From Metopolophium dirhodum (lineage: Eukaryota > Arthropoda > Insecta > Hemiptera > Aphididae): 64,000 nt of DNA. A model generated the notes under the pieces. It was not told the DNA's origin and made no database searches. It saw only the letters and a program-made list of their open reading frames with translations. The stretch covers positions 17,670,001 to 17,734,000 of the forward strand of contig NC_083562.1 of assembly GCF_019925205.1 (NCBI RefSeq). The letters run 5' to 3'. Of the stretch, positions 37,146 to 49,145 are shown piece by piece. Position 1 is the first letter of the stretch, and each line of letters starts with the position of its first letter. A program made the translations under genes and the position numbers.

Positions 37146-38656
37146 ATGACTGGTAAAACGTTACAACAGTTATCGTCGGCGGAGCTGCGTAGCGAGTGCA
37201 CGACCCGCGGACTCAGCGTGCCCGGGTCGAAGTCGGATGTGTATGTCAGGCTAGAGGAGCACCTTAGGGAAAGCGGACTAGTTCCCGAGAACGTGAGGTT
37301 TGAACCAGTGCAGCCCCCAATCATAGGATTAGGGGACGGTACTGGACAACAACCACACGTTCGATCAACGCTGTTAAGCACGGACGTCAGTCAGATCTTC
37401 GGACCATCGACTGGGGGTATCTCGACAAGCCCTTCGGCAAGTCAAGGACCAACGGACGATCGGCCAGAGGACTGCGGCAACCAGCTGGCCTTGCAACAGG
37501 GCCAGTCCGCACACCCATGAAATAACGACATTTTCAAAACCGCAGCGGAACAACTGCAAAAGTTAAAACTGACGTTGCCACAAACGAACGACACAACGTC
37601 GTTCGAGGCACGCCTAATGGCGCTCGAGGCAAGCATGACGCGGTTCTTTGCGGAATCGCGCTCGACCGCCACGCAGCAGCCACACGACTTTGCGGTCCCG
37701 CGGTACACCAACCACCCGTCACCCGTACACATAACAACTCGTACACACGATAGTTACCAGTCGGGTTTGTCGTATGAGCGCAACGAAGGTGGCGCTCAGC
37801 CGAGCGCCAGCCACATTGCCGCTACGAACAACCGACCGTTCTTCACGCGCGACAGTCAACACGACTATACGGGTCACACCACACGCGCGTCACAACACGC
37901 GTCATACGAAGCACACGCACATGAACGTTCGGTACTAATACCGTACGAGGACTTGCGTACAGCAAGAGCCTCGTTACCCGAGTTCACAGGAACTAGGGCC
38001 GAGGACCCCGTACGGTTTATAGACAATACCGAGTCGATTTTGACGCAAGCTCGTATACACCCATCGGGTTGGTGCAGGGCGGTCGAGCCGCAATTAAAAG
38101 GAACGGCGAGGACATGGTACAATTCTATCAGGGTACTCGACCTATCCTGGACAGAATTTAGGGAGGAATTTTATGAAAATTTCAATAACGCCGAAATTCA
38201 GTCTCGATTGCGCGCCGACATCATGTCAACACGTCGAACGCCCAGACAGTCGTTAACGGAATTTGTGCTGATTAAAAACCAGCTTGCGCACTGCGTAAAT
38301 ACCGGCCTATCCGAATCGGAGTTGGTAGGTATTATCGCCGGACTAACGCGTGACACTTTCCGTACACACATACGTCTACACCGGCCATTGACTTTCAGCG
38401 AGCTGCGACGCATCGCAGTCGTTTTGGACCCGGTAACGGACAACACCAACCCGCCCCCACAAAAATGGGCCCCTAAAACCAAAAAAGGGGTGGATACCCC
38501 ACAAACAGCCCCCCGGTCAAAAAAAAATTTTTTACAAAAACAACTGATAATACACCACCGGGGCAGTGCAGATATTGTGGGGAACTCCATTGGAACAGTA
38601 AGTGTCCAAACAGACCGACCACGTCGGGAAACGGCGGGGGAGTCGACGAGGACTAG
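37146..38656 (+). pseudogene. Retrotransposon gag with N-terminal SAP domain and zinc knuckle, broken
   Basis: The frame opens at ATG 37,146. The first 40 residues form a SAP-type motif (LSSAELRSECTTRGLSVPG then DVYVRLEEHL), a fold that usually binds AT-rich DNA. After an in-frame TGA (37,518-37,520) the same frame goes on with a coiled segment, a Pro/Thr-rich linker and a Retrotrans_gag capsid region (LPEFTGTRAEDPVRFI, LKGTARTWYNSI, FREEFYENFNN, LTEFVLIKNQLA). A frameshift in the A9/T6 run near 38,521-38,533 moves the single zinc knuckle, CRYCGELHWNSKC (38,567 on), into another frame. That frame ends at TAG 38,654-38,656. A GTCGACGAGG/CCTCATCGAC palindrome sits at this end. No pol follows. 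Confidence 0.8.
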
Positions 38657-38671
38657 TCCCCCTCATCGACT

Positions 38672-39214
38672 CCTTCCTTCAATTTTTTTTTTTAGTTATG
38701 TAACTCTAGTTGAACGGCGCGGGCGCGGGCAAGTCTACCTCAAGCGAAACGCGAAAGCCAGAGGTAGTACAAGCCACGGTGTCCCATAATGGCACACAGA
38801 CACCGGTACAAGTGTACCCCGTGTGATGGTTTGGCGGGGGAGTATGACTACGCGGTACGCAGCGGCCACCAGTACAAAGTACAGGTACCGCAGCGACCAG
38901 TCTACACTTTTTGTCAACCGCCACTACGGGCTACAGCGCGACAACACCAACTCCACCACCGCGCCACAAAGGCACAAGGTGGGACGGGAAGGCGAGTCGC
39001 GTAGAACGAGTACCGGCCGTCGTAAACTCGCTAGTGTAAAACCCCCGTTTTGACAGCCTTCCACGCGCCGTGCGCACGTACCACGACCACCAAAAGATAC
39101 CTATATATATTTTGTCATAGACATACCTCCGTCCGTTGTTTCATTTTTTTTATATTCTTTTTTGTTATATATATATATATATACGTGTATCCCGTACGGG
39201 GTAAATAAACGCAA
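38672..39214 (+). repeat. Right LTR of the gag-only element
   Basis: It matches 35,944-36,475 with a few substitutions and small indels, including TATA length differences. Similarity stops at CGCAA (39,214), while the left copy and the inverted fragment share about 46 bases more. The end may therefore be truncated here. Confidence 0.75.
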
Positions 39215-39254
39215 TAAGTGGGTATAATAGCTGGGAGATCGTGTGATATATTTA

Positions 39255-40345
39255 TCTATGTATATACATAAATATGAGCTTTTCAGTTTCCAATGTTTTT
39301 CTATAAATGTCAATAAAATACAATCGGTTGGGTGAAAAAGCTTGAAAACTGAATACAAGGCTCCTAGTATATTGTTACAATAGTAGTTGAAAAACATAAA
39401 AATACATAGCAACTATAACTTATTTTTATAAGTATTTAAATTTTTATTTAAATTTCATGTTCTAATTTGGACGAAATAATATATTTAAACGAAGAATAAC
39501 GATTTTTGTTTTGTGTTGTATTTAAATAATATTATTCGAGGGACTTCGAATTTCTAAAGTTTATTATTATATAAAAATATGATAGTAAACAAATAATAAT
39601 AATACATCTTAACCAACTACTGTATTAATAATAATTGATAACAATATAAATATAATATAAAATATCCTAGGCTGACATATCGTCTCCGCTCAGAATCCTT
39701 TTTCGTTTACATTTTTACAATGAAATTATATTACTATATAATTTTTTGTTTCCAATGTTATTCGTCTTTTTTTCTATGAATATCAATAAAACTTTATTTG
39801 TTGGGTAAAAAAACTTCAAAATTTAATACAAGGCTCTACTATATTGTTACAATGACACTTGAAAAATATTAAAATCCTTGGTCATAGTTTTTATTTATAA
39901 GCATTTAAAGTTCAAATTTTGACAAAATACCGAAAAATCGCAAGAATTAACAAATTATTTTGAGTTGAGAATTCATAAAAATTTTTCCTTTTAAATCTGA
40001 ATATTTGAAAATGTAATACAAGATTCCTCATAAGTTTGTCTACTTTTATCAAAAACAAAATGTCTACGAACAAATCAAATTAAATTTTTATGAGCGTTTT
40101 AAATTCATATTTTTACAACATTTGATATTTACTCGGTTTCTCGTGTAACGATTTTCTTAATTTATTGTAATTAAAAAACGAATGACTGTAGATACTTGAA
40201 AATTTCACTAAATGTTTATATTAGAACTTTTTATACACTATACATTTTTGAAAATAATTTGACTCTTTTTGAGCTGTTTAAGGACATTGTCAGTTTTCAA
40301 TTTTCTTAGTTTTTTTTTTCTGTAAATATCAATAAAATTAAAAAT
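39255..40345 (-). repeat. R1 repeat block, reverse orientation
   Basis: Its reverse complement carries R1 body blocks: AAACTTATGAGGAATCTTGT (about 40,018-40,037), CTGACAATGTCC (about 40,280) and a GATTCTGAGCGGAGACGAT head near 39,680-39,698. No coding content. Confidence 0.65.
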
Positions 40346-40636
40346 ATTATTATTAATAAATAAAATAAAAATGATAAAATTTATAATACATTACTTTACC
40401 TTGTAAAACAAAATCACAAAATCTTAACGATGAAAATATAAAGTTGAAAAATGCGTCCGTTTACAAAGACATATAAACATAGCCTATAATATTACTAATA
40501 CAGGTAATTTTATATACATTTATCTACATACAGATAAAGATAGGTAAATACATTTTACATTTATCTATATTAGATAAAGATAATTTAACTTTTATCTAGA
40601 TAATATGGTAGATAAGCTAATTTTTATTATATTTAA

Positions 40637-41345
40637 ACTAGCTGATCCCGTGTACTTCGTTTCCCTTAAAAAATGGCAACTCTTTAAATTGTGATAGTTC
40701 AAATCCTTTTGTATGTAACTCGCAACAGTAAGTGCAATTCAGCCACCCTGGTAGGAAATCCGACCACGTCAGCCGACAGCCCGATGACCTACATTTTTGT
40801 GTATTCTGGCTATTCTGGTCTACTCTATGATGGCCGCGAAGTAACGATCACGTCACCGTTTATCAGATTGCCCAGTTTGAAAGAGTCTCCAACAATTTCA
40901 TCGGATAGGTACGCCATAAATCGTGGCATAGCGCTGGGCCAGAATCATTTTGTCCGGATCAATATCTACAAAAATGACGTCCCAATTATTAGAAGCTAAT
41001 AATATAGGTACTTAATATTTATTATAATATAATATAATATTAAGCTCATTATACCCAGTACGATTAAGTAGAAATAATATTTTTCAAATAATATTAGTGT
41101 CTTTGTCGAACAGTCAGCTGTACGAAGTTTCCGCTGTGCCACAAAACAAGTCGACGCCGGTCGCTGAACATGGGAAGTCCTCAAGTCCACCCAGCATCGT
41201 ATTGATGAATCAACAATACATCTTACATCTTACATCTAACATTGCAATCTTATAATTATTCACCTGAATGCATGTAATCCTGAATGTACAGTTAATTTAT
41301 GTACACTGTATTAATAAAAGTATTTATTGTTAAAATAAAATTGAG
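40637..41345. mobile_element. Unclassified transposon end (AGCTGATCCCGTGTACTTCG)
   Basis: The stretch starting CTAGCTGATCCCGTGTACTTCG at 40,640 looks like the end of a common insect interspersed repeat (from memory, not verified). It contains a 102-codon plus-strand frame (40,691-40,999, with an IFVYSGYSGLLYDGREVTI string) that I do not recognise. This could be a piece of a larger element's coding region. Confidence 0.4.
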
Positions 41346-41559
41346 TTCTATATTATTTGTAGGTACTTAAAAATTATTTGGGTATAAAGGAAACATATTT
41401 TAATCATACAAAATTAGATAAACTAAAAGACAAAAATAATAAGTAAATACGTATTGTTAAAAATAGTTTTTAATTAATATAGGTAAGACAGGTACCTATT
41501 ATGTAGGTAGGTACTTATCCAAAACTCGTTTATCAGGAATTAAATAAAAAGGGAGGTCA

Positions 41560-42633
41560 ATTAAAAAAAAGTGGGTAAGTGGATGTCACTCTGCTGTACA
41601 GTAGGTTACAAGTGGGTCACTGTAATGGATGGTGTTAAATTTGAATTCAATGATATAATATCATTGTATAAGAAAAACGATTCTGAGCGAAAACGGTCCG
41701 TCAGCCTATGATATTACCAAGTCGTATATTTGATGATATTATAGTGAATAAAGTTATTTATATATAACCTATTTACGTGGAACCTTGTTTTAAATTTTTA
41801 ATCCTTAGCTACAAAAATTGAACATTTTATAAATTTTTAACTACAAAATAATTATTAAATTATAAATTTGATAAATGTTGTCAAAATTTGAACTTTAAAT
41901 GCTTATAAATAAAAATTGAGCCTATGTATTTTTAATATTTTTTAACTGCTATTAGAACGATATATCAGCAGTCTTATATTAAATTTTCACGCTTTTTTAC
42001 CAAACAAATAACATTTTATTGATATTTATAGAAAAAAAAACTAAAATAATTGAAAACTGACTATGTCCGTAAACAGCTCAAAAAGAGTCAAATTATTTTC
42101 AAAATTTTATCGTGTATAGAAAATGCTAATATAAACATTCAGTGAAATTTTCAAGTAGGTATCTACAGTCATACGTTTTTTAATTACAACAAAATAAGAA
42201 AATCGTTACATGAGAAATCGAGTGAATATCAAATGTTGTAAAAATATGAATTTCAAACGTTCATAAAAATTTAATTTGACTTTCTTGTAGACATTTTTTT
42301 TTTGATAAAAGTAGACAAACTTATGAGTAATCTTATATTACATTTTCAAATCTTAGATTTAAAAAGAAAAATTTTTATGAATTCTCAACTCAAAATAATT
42401 TGTTAATTTTCGTGATTTTTCAGTATTTTGTCAAAATTTGAACTTTTAATTTTTTTCATCGGAAAATGTCCGTAAACAGCTCAAAATAAGTCAAAATATT
42501 TGGAAAATGTTATGGTGTATTGAAAATGCTAATATAAGCATTCAGTCAACATTTAATGTACCTACGGTCATTTGTTTTAGAGTTGCACCAAAAACCAAAA
42601 TCGATTTTCTCGAAAACGGACTTTGCGTATTAG
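41560..42633 (+). repeat. R1 repeat block at the inner border of the right arm
   Basis: The head motif AAGTGGATGTCACTCTGCTG lies at about 41,576, followed by CTATGATATTACCAAG and the body. It ends at CGGACTTTGCGTA, where the right inverted arm begins. A short block just before it (41,500-41,545, GTAGGTACTTATCCAAAACTCG) is in direct orientation to 7,968-8,010 at the other side of the spacer. Confidence 0.7.
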
Positions 42634-42845
42634 AATGTCTATAAACTTGCGGACCAGTTTGTATAGTTAAATTTGGCATTCGAACTATAATTGAAGTAGA
42701 AAACCAGAATAGGTGCATTGCAGATCACAAAGATTTCTGTAAAAAAACATACGATTTATAAATATACCGTATAGGTATACTGAGTATTTATATTATAATA
42801 TATAAGTTCTTTGGATTTATCTGAGTAAATAATATATTTTATAAT

Positions 42846-42860
42846 ATCTATGGCAATCGT
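42846..42860 (+). promoter_or_regulatory. Block conserved upstream of the small spliced units
   Basis: ATCTATGGCAATC lies here 5' of U1, with close copies before U2 (45,152-45,166) and U3 (49,018-49,034). Left-arm matches are at about 7,641-7,653 and 6,396-6,411. Its position 120-240 bp before exon 2 in all units suggests a promoter element or exon 1. Which of these is not shown by the sequence. Confidence 0.35.
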
Positions 42861-43086
42861 CAATTGTTGAAATTCGTCGGCGACGGTTAACAATTCTAAT
42901 AATTTCAGCAATACTATTGTATTATAAATATAATATATTGTATATTTTGATTTCAGTGAATAAAAAAATAATAGGCCACAAATATAAACGGATAGTTCGT
43001 TAAACCGGATAAGTTTTAACACAAACTCGCAAATTTCGTTTGATCAGGTTATTTTTATAAAATATTTCGATACTTTCAAGTTTCAG

Positions 43087-43357
43087 CTCATTGGAGTGAG
43101 ATGATTAGATGAAGATGGATGACGATAGCTGTTTCTTCGGCGATGGCGGCACTCTAGCTACATTTCACCGGAAGAGTAGATGTTTACGAGTAAGTTTGTT
43201 TTCATATTACTACCTACTATTTTACATTTACTTTTTAGACTTAAATTAAATATTTATTGCCACGGACAATCTGTTAACTAGGTGACGTAGAAGCATTTAT
43301 AAGTTTAATCCCAATAGCGCAATGTATAAAATACGCGAGACCGTCTTCGTTTCACCA
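43087..43357 (+). ncRNA. Candidate small spliced transcript unit U1 (right arm)
   Basis: Acceptor TTTCAG precedes exon 2 (43,087-43,189). An intron of 49 bp (43,190-43,238, GTAAGTTTG...CTTTTTAG) and exon 3 from 43,239 follow. The frame ATG 43,109-43,111 (MKMDDDSCFFGDGG...) ends exon 2 with FHRKSRCLR in phase 0 and stops at TAA 43,242-43,244 (28 aa). The left-arm copy U1' keeps start, length, ending and stop, with changes mostly in the Asp/Gly stretch. Exon 3 holds TAAATATTTATTGCCACGG and ends near ATGTATAAAATACGCGAGA. There is no known domain or leader peptide. It is either a short secreted-transcript gene of the Ya kind or a microprotein gene; neither is proven. Confidence 0.45.
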
Positions 43358-45290
43358 CGCCAAGTTTAATACGCACCTTTTTGCATGTTATACTATACGC
43401 CGGGTATCACCTTAGGTTTGCGCGAAGTATTTAAAACAATATAATGTTATTAATCTTTATATTTTATATTTTTATATACATAAATACATAATACACCTCA
43501 TATATTTTATTAGCATACTTACACCTATTTTAGTGTAGTTTATACTCTAGATGGCTATAGATATAGGTATTAAATGTCTTGCAATTATATATTTTACTAT
43601 AATCATTAATTTCATTATAATATAATATAACAATACACTCTAAATTAAATTAGTTGTTATCAAGACAGACAGTCTTAAAACAAACTCTTTTCTGGACGTT
43701 TTCAAAACGTATTATGCTTAAAAAAAATTGCACAGTTGTCGTAGCAGTCAGTTGCTAGATCAACCCGTGTGACATCAAATAGGAATTATTCTTGTTTTTT
43801 TAAATAGTTTTTTCGAAAAATATATGTAACATGTATAGCTCATACAATTATGAATTTATAGTTAATAGAAATGCGGATGTTTATACTTCATAGATATTTT
43901 TTTAGTTAATAATCGTGTAAATAATTTGATTAAACAATCAGGTACCTACTCATCACTAGTATCAATTTTATTACGTGTAAAATCACCAACACAAGGTGCA
44001 GACTGCATTTAAAAAATTAAAAACATAAAATAATGTTTTAGTAGAAGCTGGAAACTGTAGTTTATTTTAATTTATAATCCAATTAATGTAACCGAGAATG
44101 TAACTATTAAATTCATCATTGAATGATTATTCAGAGATCATTTTGGGATAAATGTAAATTAAATTAAAAATAATTAAAAAAACATTTTGTGAAAGGAACA
44201 AGATTACTGCTAATATTTAAGTCTTAATTATTATTAACAAATAAATACAAATAATAGATATTTTAATAGCTATTTTTACTATTAATATTCGGTGTAAATA
44301 TAGTTTCTGATCGACTTACCTATATGTAATAAAATAATTATTCATATCAAATAATCCTAACAATTTCATGCAAGGATTCTCATAAATTGATCTTACAGCA
44401 GCCTTAAAACACCAAAAATACATTTGTACATCATTTACAAAATTTTAGTTCCCTTTTATGGTGTAGGTATTAATACAAACAATAAATTGCTTTTCGAAAA
44501 CACAATTTCTTATACCTATTATTATTTACTAAATACCTACAATTAAATTAAACTAAAAATAAACATATGATTACATACTGAGTGCCTATAATATAATATT
44601 ATATATTAAAATTGAATCTTTATTACGAATACTTATCGTTTACACAGACCACAAGAAAAAATAATTAAAAATATTAAAAAAAAAAACACACACATCATTG
44701 TAAAATTAATACAGTCATCGATCCGCTCAGAATCTAAAATTATAGACTTGGAGTTTTAGAAATATAGTTGGTATTATAGTATTTGATGAATTTACTGTAT
44801 ACGTTTATGGCTTTATGTTAACTCTAAAATCCAGTAATCACATTTTTATTTGATAATTCATAAAATACAATATGCTCTTATAAAAATAATCTTGTGCTTC
44901 TGATATCTATTCACTACCTTAATCAATAATTAAATTGATAAACGAAAATAATAATTTAAATAATACCTATATCATATTATTATAATTCAAATTCAAAATT
45001 ATAAACTATTTTGGTTTATTGTCATATCAAATTTCAATGAACAAATTGTTCCTCAACACAGAACTCTTTGATATAAAAAGTTGCATTATATTATATCCGT
45101 GGATTCATCATATTGACGTACCTAGTATGATATCTATCATTTATTTATTTAATCTATGGCAAATCTCAAAGTCGTTGCAGAAGACACAGTCGATTAAAAA
45201 TTCTAAAATTTCAATAAGCAAAGAAGATATGAGCAAAAAACTTACTGCGTTTCGTATAATTTTATTTTTCATAAATCACAATGTTCTAAG

Positions 45291-45560
45291 TCCTGGCTGT
45301 ATTCTGGAGCGTTTCCTCATGGGCGTCGCAGTTCACACAAGTCACGGATTCCGCCGAAGGAGTCGATAATTAAAGTAAGTTTGTTTTTATATTCTTTTGG
45401 GGCTTACATTTTTCTTTTAAGACTTAAAACAAATATTTAATGTCACAAAAAATGTGCTATCCAAGTGTTGTAGGCACATATTTTAGTTCCAGACTAGAAA
45501 TGTATAAAATACGCGAGATATAATAAACGTCGTCGTCGTTTTTCCAGTCCCTGTTTGTAG
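45291..45560 (+). ncRNA. Candidate small spliced transcript unit U2 (right arm)
   Basis: An acceptor-like TTCTAAG precedes exon 2. The frame ATG 45,319 to TAA 45,367-45,369 gives MGVAVHTSHGFRRRSR. The donor is at 45,375 (GTAAGTTTG), the intron is 47 bp and exon 3 runs from 45,422 with CAAATATTTAATGTCAC and ATGTATAAAATACGCGAGA, shared with U1. If the exon were longer, a 46-codon frame from an upstream ATG (SKKLTAFRIILFFIN...) would add a short hydrophobic leader. In that case it could be a secreted peptide. Confidence 0.4.
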
Positions 45561-46074
45561 AATAATTTTAATTAATAGGTGCATACCTATACAGGGTACT
45601 TAATATAAATATATAAATATTTTGGTTTAATTTATAGAAATATATGTTATGACTTATAACTGATAATAGTCATAAGATACATTTTTAATTAATAACTGGT
45701 AATTTTTTTTTTCCAAATACAACGTTATAAGTTATAGGTAACTATTAATTTAGTGTCACATACTTAACTTCTATTGTTCACTTAATATCTATATTCTATA
45801 TCATAGGGATTAGGGATGTATAACCATGTACACATACAAGTATATTCACGGAATGGTCAACTGCCTATCCTGACGTGTGCGCACTTATGAATAATATACC
45901 TACTCATATACTCGTATAGGTATATAAATATACCTATATAAATAGTGTAATACTACATACACGAATGTGTTACTTATTATGTCCCTAAAAATTTAACAGT
46001 TATTATTATATTTATTTATTTTTTTAAATATAGGTAGGTACATTACAAGACTCTAATTAAAATCACATTTTTAA

Positions 46075-47485
46075 TGTGTAAACATCTATACTATCGGTTT
46101 GTAGTACGACCTTCTTGGGGAATCGCGGCGGCGGAGGCGGCGGTCGTCACACGTGTAGAGGGGATCGTCGGGCGGAGTGGGGTGGCAATTCGTACGGTGT
46201 GCTGCCAACATATTATTAATTAATTATTATTCTCGTTTACGTATACTCGCGAATCCGTGTTAATATCGTATAATAATGTTATTATACACTACGACTGCCC
46301 GTGCGGACTCGTTTTGTGCGTCGTCGTCGTCGTCGTCGTGTCTGTACGAGGTATTACTATATTATATTACTATATTATTATGAGGTATTGAGTAACTCAA
46401 ACATTACTGTGGTTCATCAATTGAAAAGGTAATAAGTAATTACTTTTTGATTTAGTTTAATTAAATATAATTTACAGTCAAGAACGCCGAAAATACCCAC
46501 GTATCTTTATTCATTATTATGCGTTTATGCTCGCGCACGCACGGAAATCGGAAAGTACGGTATATTTAAAATATTGAGTATAATACGCGTCTTAGGTTAA
46601 TGGTATTATTCATTTTATACCTATTCATATATTGTTATTTTTTATTTTATTATTTAAATTCTCGATAATATCAACACTACCGTACACCTCTTATATTTTA
46701 ATTTTGTATTGCGATTTGTGATCTAATATTACTTTTTCGATGGAATGTATAGGTATGCTACGTATACCTAATACATACAATTCGTAATATAACAAACGGG
46801 AAATACATTTATTATGCTATAGCTAATAGCTATACTATCAGTCTATATACTATCAGACTGCACTTTTATAAATTACTAAAAATGCTATTATTTTCTATGG
46901 ATAATTATTACGGAAATATGATATTTATATTATATTTATTAACCTAAATAATTAAATAATCATTAAGTTAGTTAACGATAAGTTGTCTTTAAACAATAAA
47001 CATTTTAACGTTAATATGAAATAATATTCCCGAAAAAACAGATAATGTACATATTTAAAGGTGCCTACCGACGCTACCGTTTTTCTATAATTTAAACAAT
47101 TTAAACGAAAGACAATTCAGGTTACTTTTATTGTTGCCTACTGTTGCGAACAATTACAATAGGTACCCGTGATGTATTATATTATAATATAATATAATAA
47201 AATAATGACTTAACATTGATACAATTTTATTATCAATTACATTTATCATATCACGCCATCATAACATCCATTCATTTAATCCCCATGTTTCTACCAACTA
47301 CAAAATTAATAACCTGACAATTTAGTTATCACTTTTTAGTTCCCACTCAAACCATGACATTATATTCCCCAATCAAAGTCGTACTGCAGCTAAGATGTTT
47401 ACACATCATTCGTGAGTACAAAGGCACTCATTCTTAGTATTTTATTTTTTTGAACACAATGTTTCAAAAATTATTAATTAATATA
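46075..47485. repeat. Right-arm-only 1.4 kb block between duplicated flanks
   Basis: The left arm lacks this block. It is bordered by a 40-45 bp duplication (ATAGGTAGGTACATTACAAG... at 46,032 and 47,484) and by a second one (TTTGAACACAATGTTT at 47,452 and 47,536). The order is A-block-B-A-B, which fits a local duplication plus insertion. Inside is a GC-richer start with GGCGGCGGAGGCGGCGG (about 46,127) and a (GTC)n run at 46,318-46,339. No frame of note. Confidence 0.6.
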
Positions 47486-48510
47486 GGTAGGTACATTACA
47501 AGACTCTAATTAAAATCACATTTTTTTTTTATTGTTTGAACACAATGTTTTAAAAATTATTAATTAATATATAATTTATTGGTATAGTACTAAATAAATT
47601 AATGAAATAAAACAAACACAACTACTATAATTATTAGTAATAATAATATATCCACAAACGAAAAACGCTTCTGAGCAAAGATATCGTTAACTAATAAATA
47701 ATATTGAGATTAAAGTAATTTATTTTTTCGGTAGAAAATCGGTATAAATATGAATTATAATTATTTTTTTATTTTCATACCATGACGCGTGTTTGAAAAA
47801 TTGTTTATATTAAGTGTTTAAGATGTTAGATTTCGGTTCGGCTGATTGTCAACCCCCTCACTCTTCAGCATCAATGCATCAAAGATTATTATTTTTAATA
47901 TTTAAATATAAACTGCATTTTCTGAATTTTCTAAAACATTGCTTTCCAAGAAAAGAATTCGTTTCATATATTATCAACGAATTGAATAATGAAATTAGAA
48001 CATTTATATGGGATAAAGTCAGTTTTATAAAAACTTATTAGAAAAAAATTAAATACAATTAAATAAAGGTAATTTTTTTCTTATATTTCTATTTTTTTAC
48101 GTACCCATTATATTCGATACTATAACTTCAGTCTTCAGTTATAGAAAACAACACTTGCCAATGTGGAATTACTGTCGAATTTTTTTATTTTAAAATATTA
48201 AATAGCATCTGATTGACTCGTTTAAATTGGACTTTTAATTTTTCTGGCTATTTTATTAAGCTTTGTAATATAAGTGCATTAAATCGTATTTTTAAGGCAT
48301 TTTTCTTATTTTTAATGCATTTAAATCCACGTCCTATTTATAACTTAACGTTATTTTGTATATACCAATCGATTAGTGTACACAATAAAAAATATAATAT
48401 TATTGATGGGTTAATAGGTTGATAACTATTATGTAGGTAGGTACAGTTTTGTACGTTCAATGTATCGTTCTGAATTCAAAAAGTATCTAAATGTGTCAAA
48501 TGATTTTGTC

Positions 48511-48650
48511 AAGGGTTGGGGGGGGGGGGGGGGGTGATATGGCTGATTTTTTAACATGCACTATTTCAAGGGCTCTTAACCTAAGGGGCGCAACACTCTA
48601 AGGAGGAGTGACACATTTTCGTAGGGGGGTAGGGGGGTAGGGGGGCATGA
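48511..48650 (+). other. G-rich tracts, possible quadruplex
   Basis: A run of about 18 G lies near 48,515-48,533, and three (GTAGGGGGG)-type tracts lie at 48,621-48,646. The left arm has only a C12 run at about 4,402-4,413 and no triple tract, so the expansion is specific to this arm. Confidence 0.6.
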
Positions 48651-49145
48651 AAATGTTTAAAAAAAAACACGAATTTATTTAGTTATTTTCTTATTTAGGT
48701 AATACATATTAATTAATAGGTATTTCTTAAATTTTTTTTATTATTTTATTTGAAACATTATTTTTAAATATTGGGATCAATCAAACTATTTTTATATAAT
48801 TACTATTTTATATCAATTAGAATTTGTTTATAAACCAAGTAATAAATAAATGGTAACCGTTATCTATATTAAAAATTTGAATTCAATTTACCGCATTTGC
48901 GTCTAGTAGAAACAAATAAATGTTTTTTTGAAGATAATGTAAAAATATCCATCATCTATCGGTTAGGACCATATATATATTTTCTATGATTGGAACGGTT
49001 AGGTTATAATTATAAATAATCTATGGCAAATGACAATCGTTTGAGACGAACAGCGATTCCAATACGTACTCACATATTTCGTTCCATTCTGGTTATTAAG
49101 CTAGGTGCCTATTTTTATAAATGTCATTAATCTCAATACTTCCAG

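Larger units (their letters stand above)
35944..39214 (+). mobile_element. Gag-only LTR retrotransposon, about 3.3 kb
   Basis: Direct repeats of 532 bp (35,944-36,475) and 543 bp (38,672-39,214) enclose a leader and a gag gene. There is no protease, reverse transcriptase or integrase. The first about 45 bp of each repeat (CCTTCCTTCAATTTT...GTAACTCTAGTTGAA) is also part of the satellite monomer, so the exact LTR border is uncertain. Ty3-like by its gag fold. It is either a non-autonomous element or a deletion product. Confidence 0.75.
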
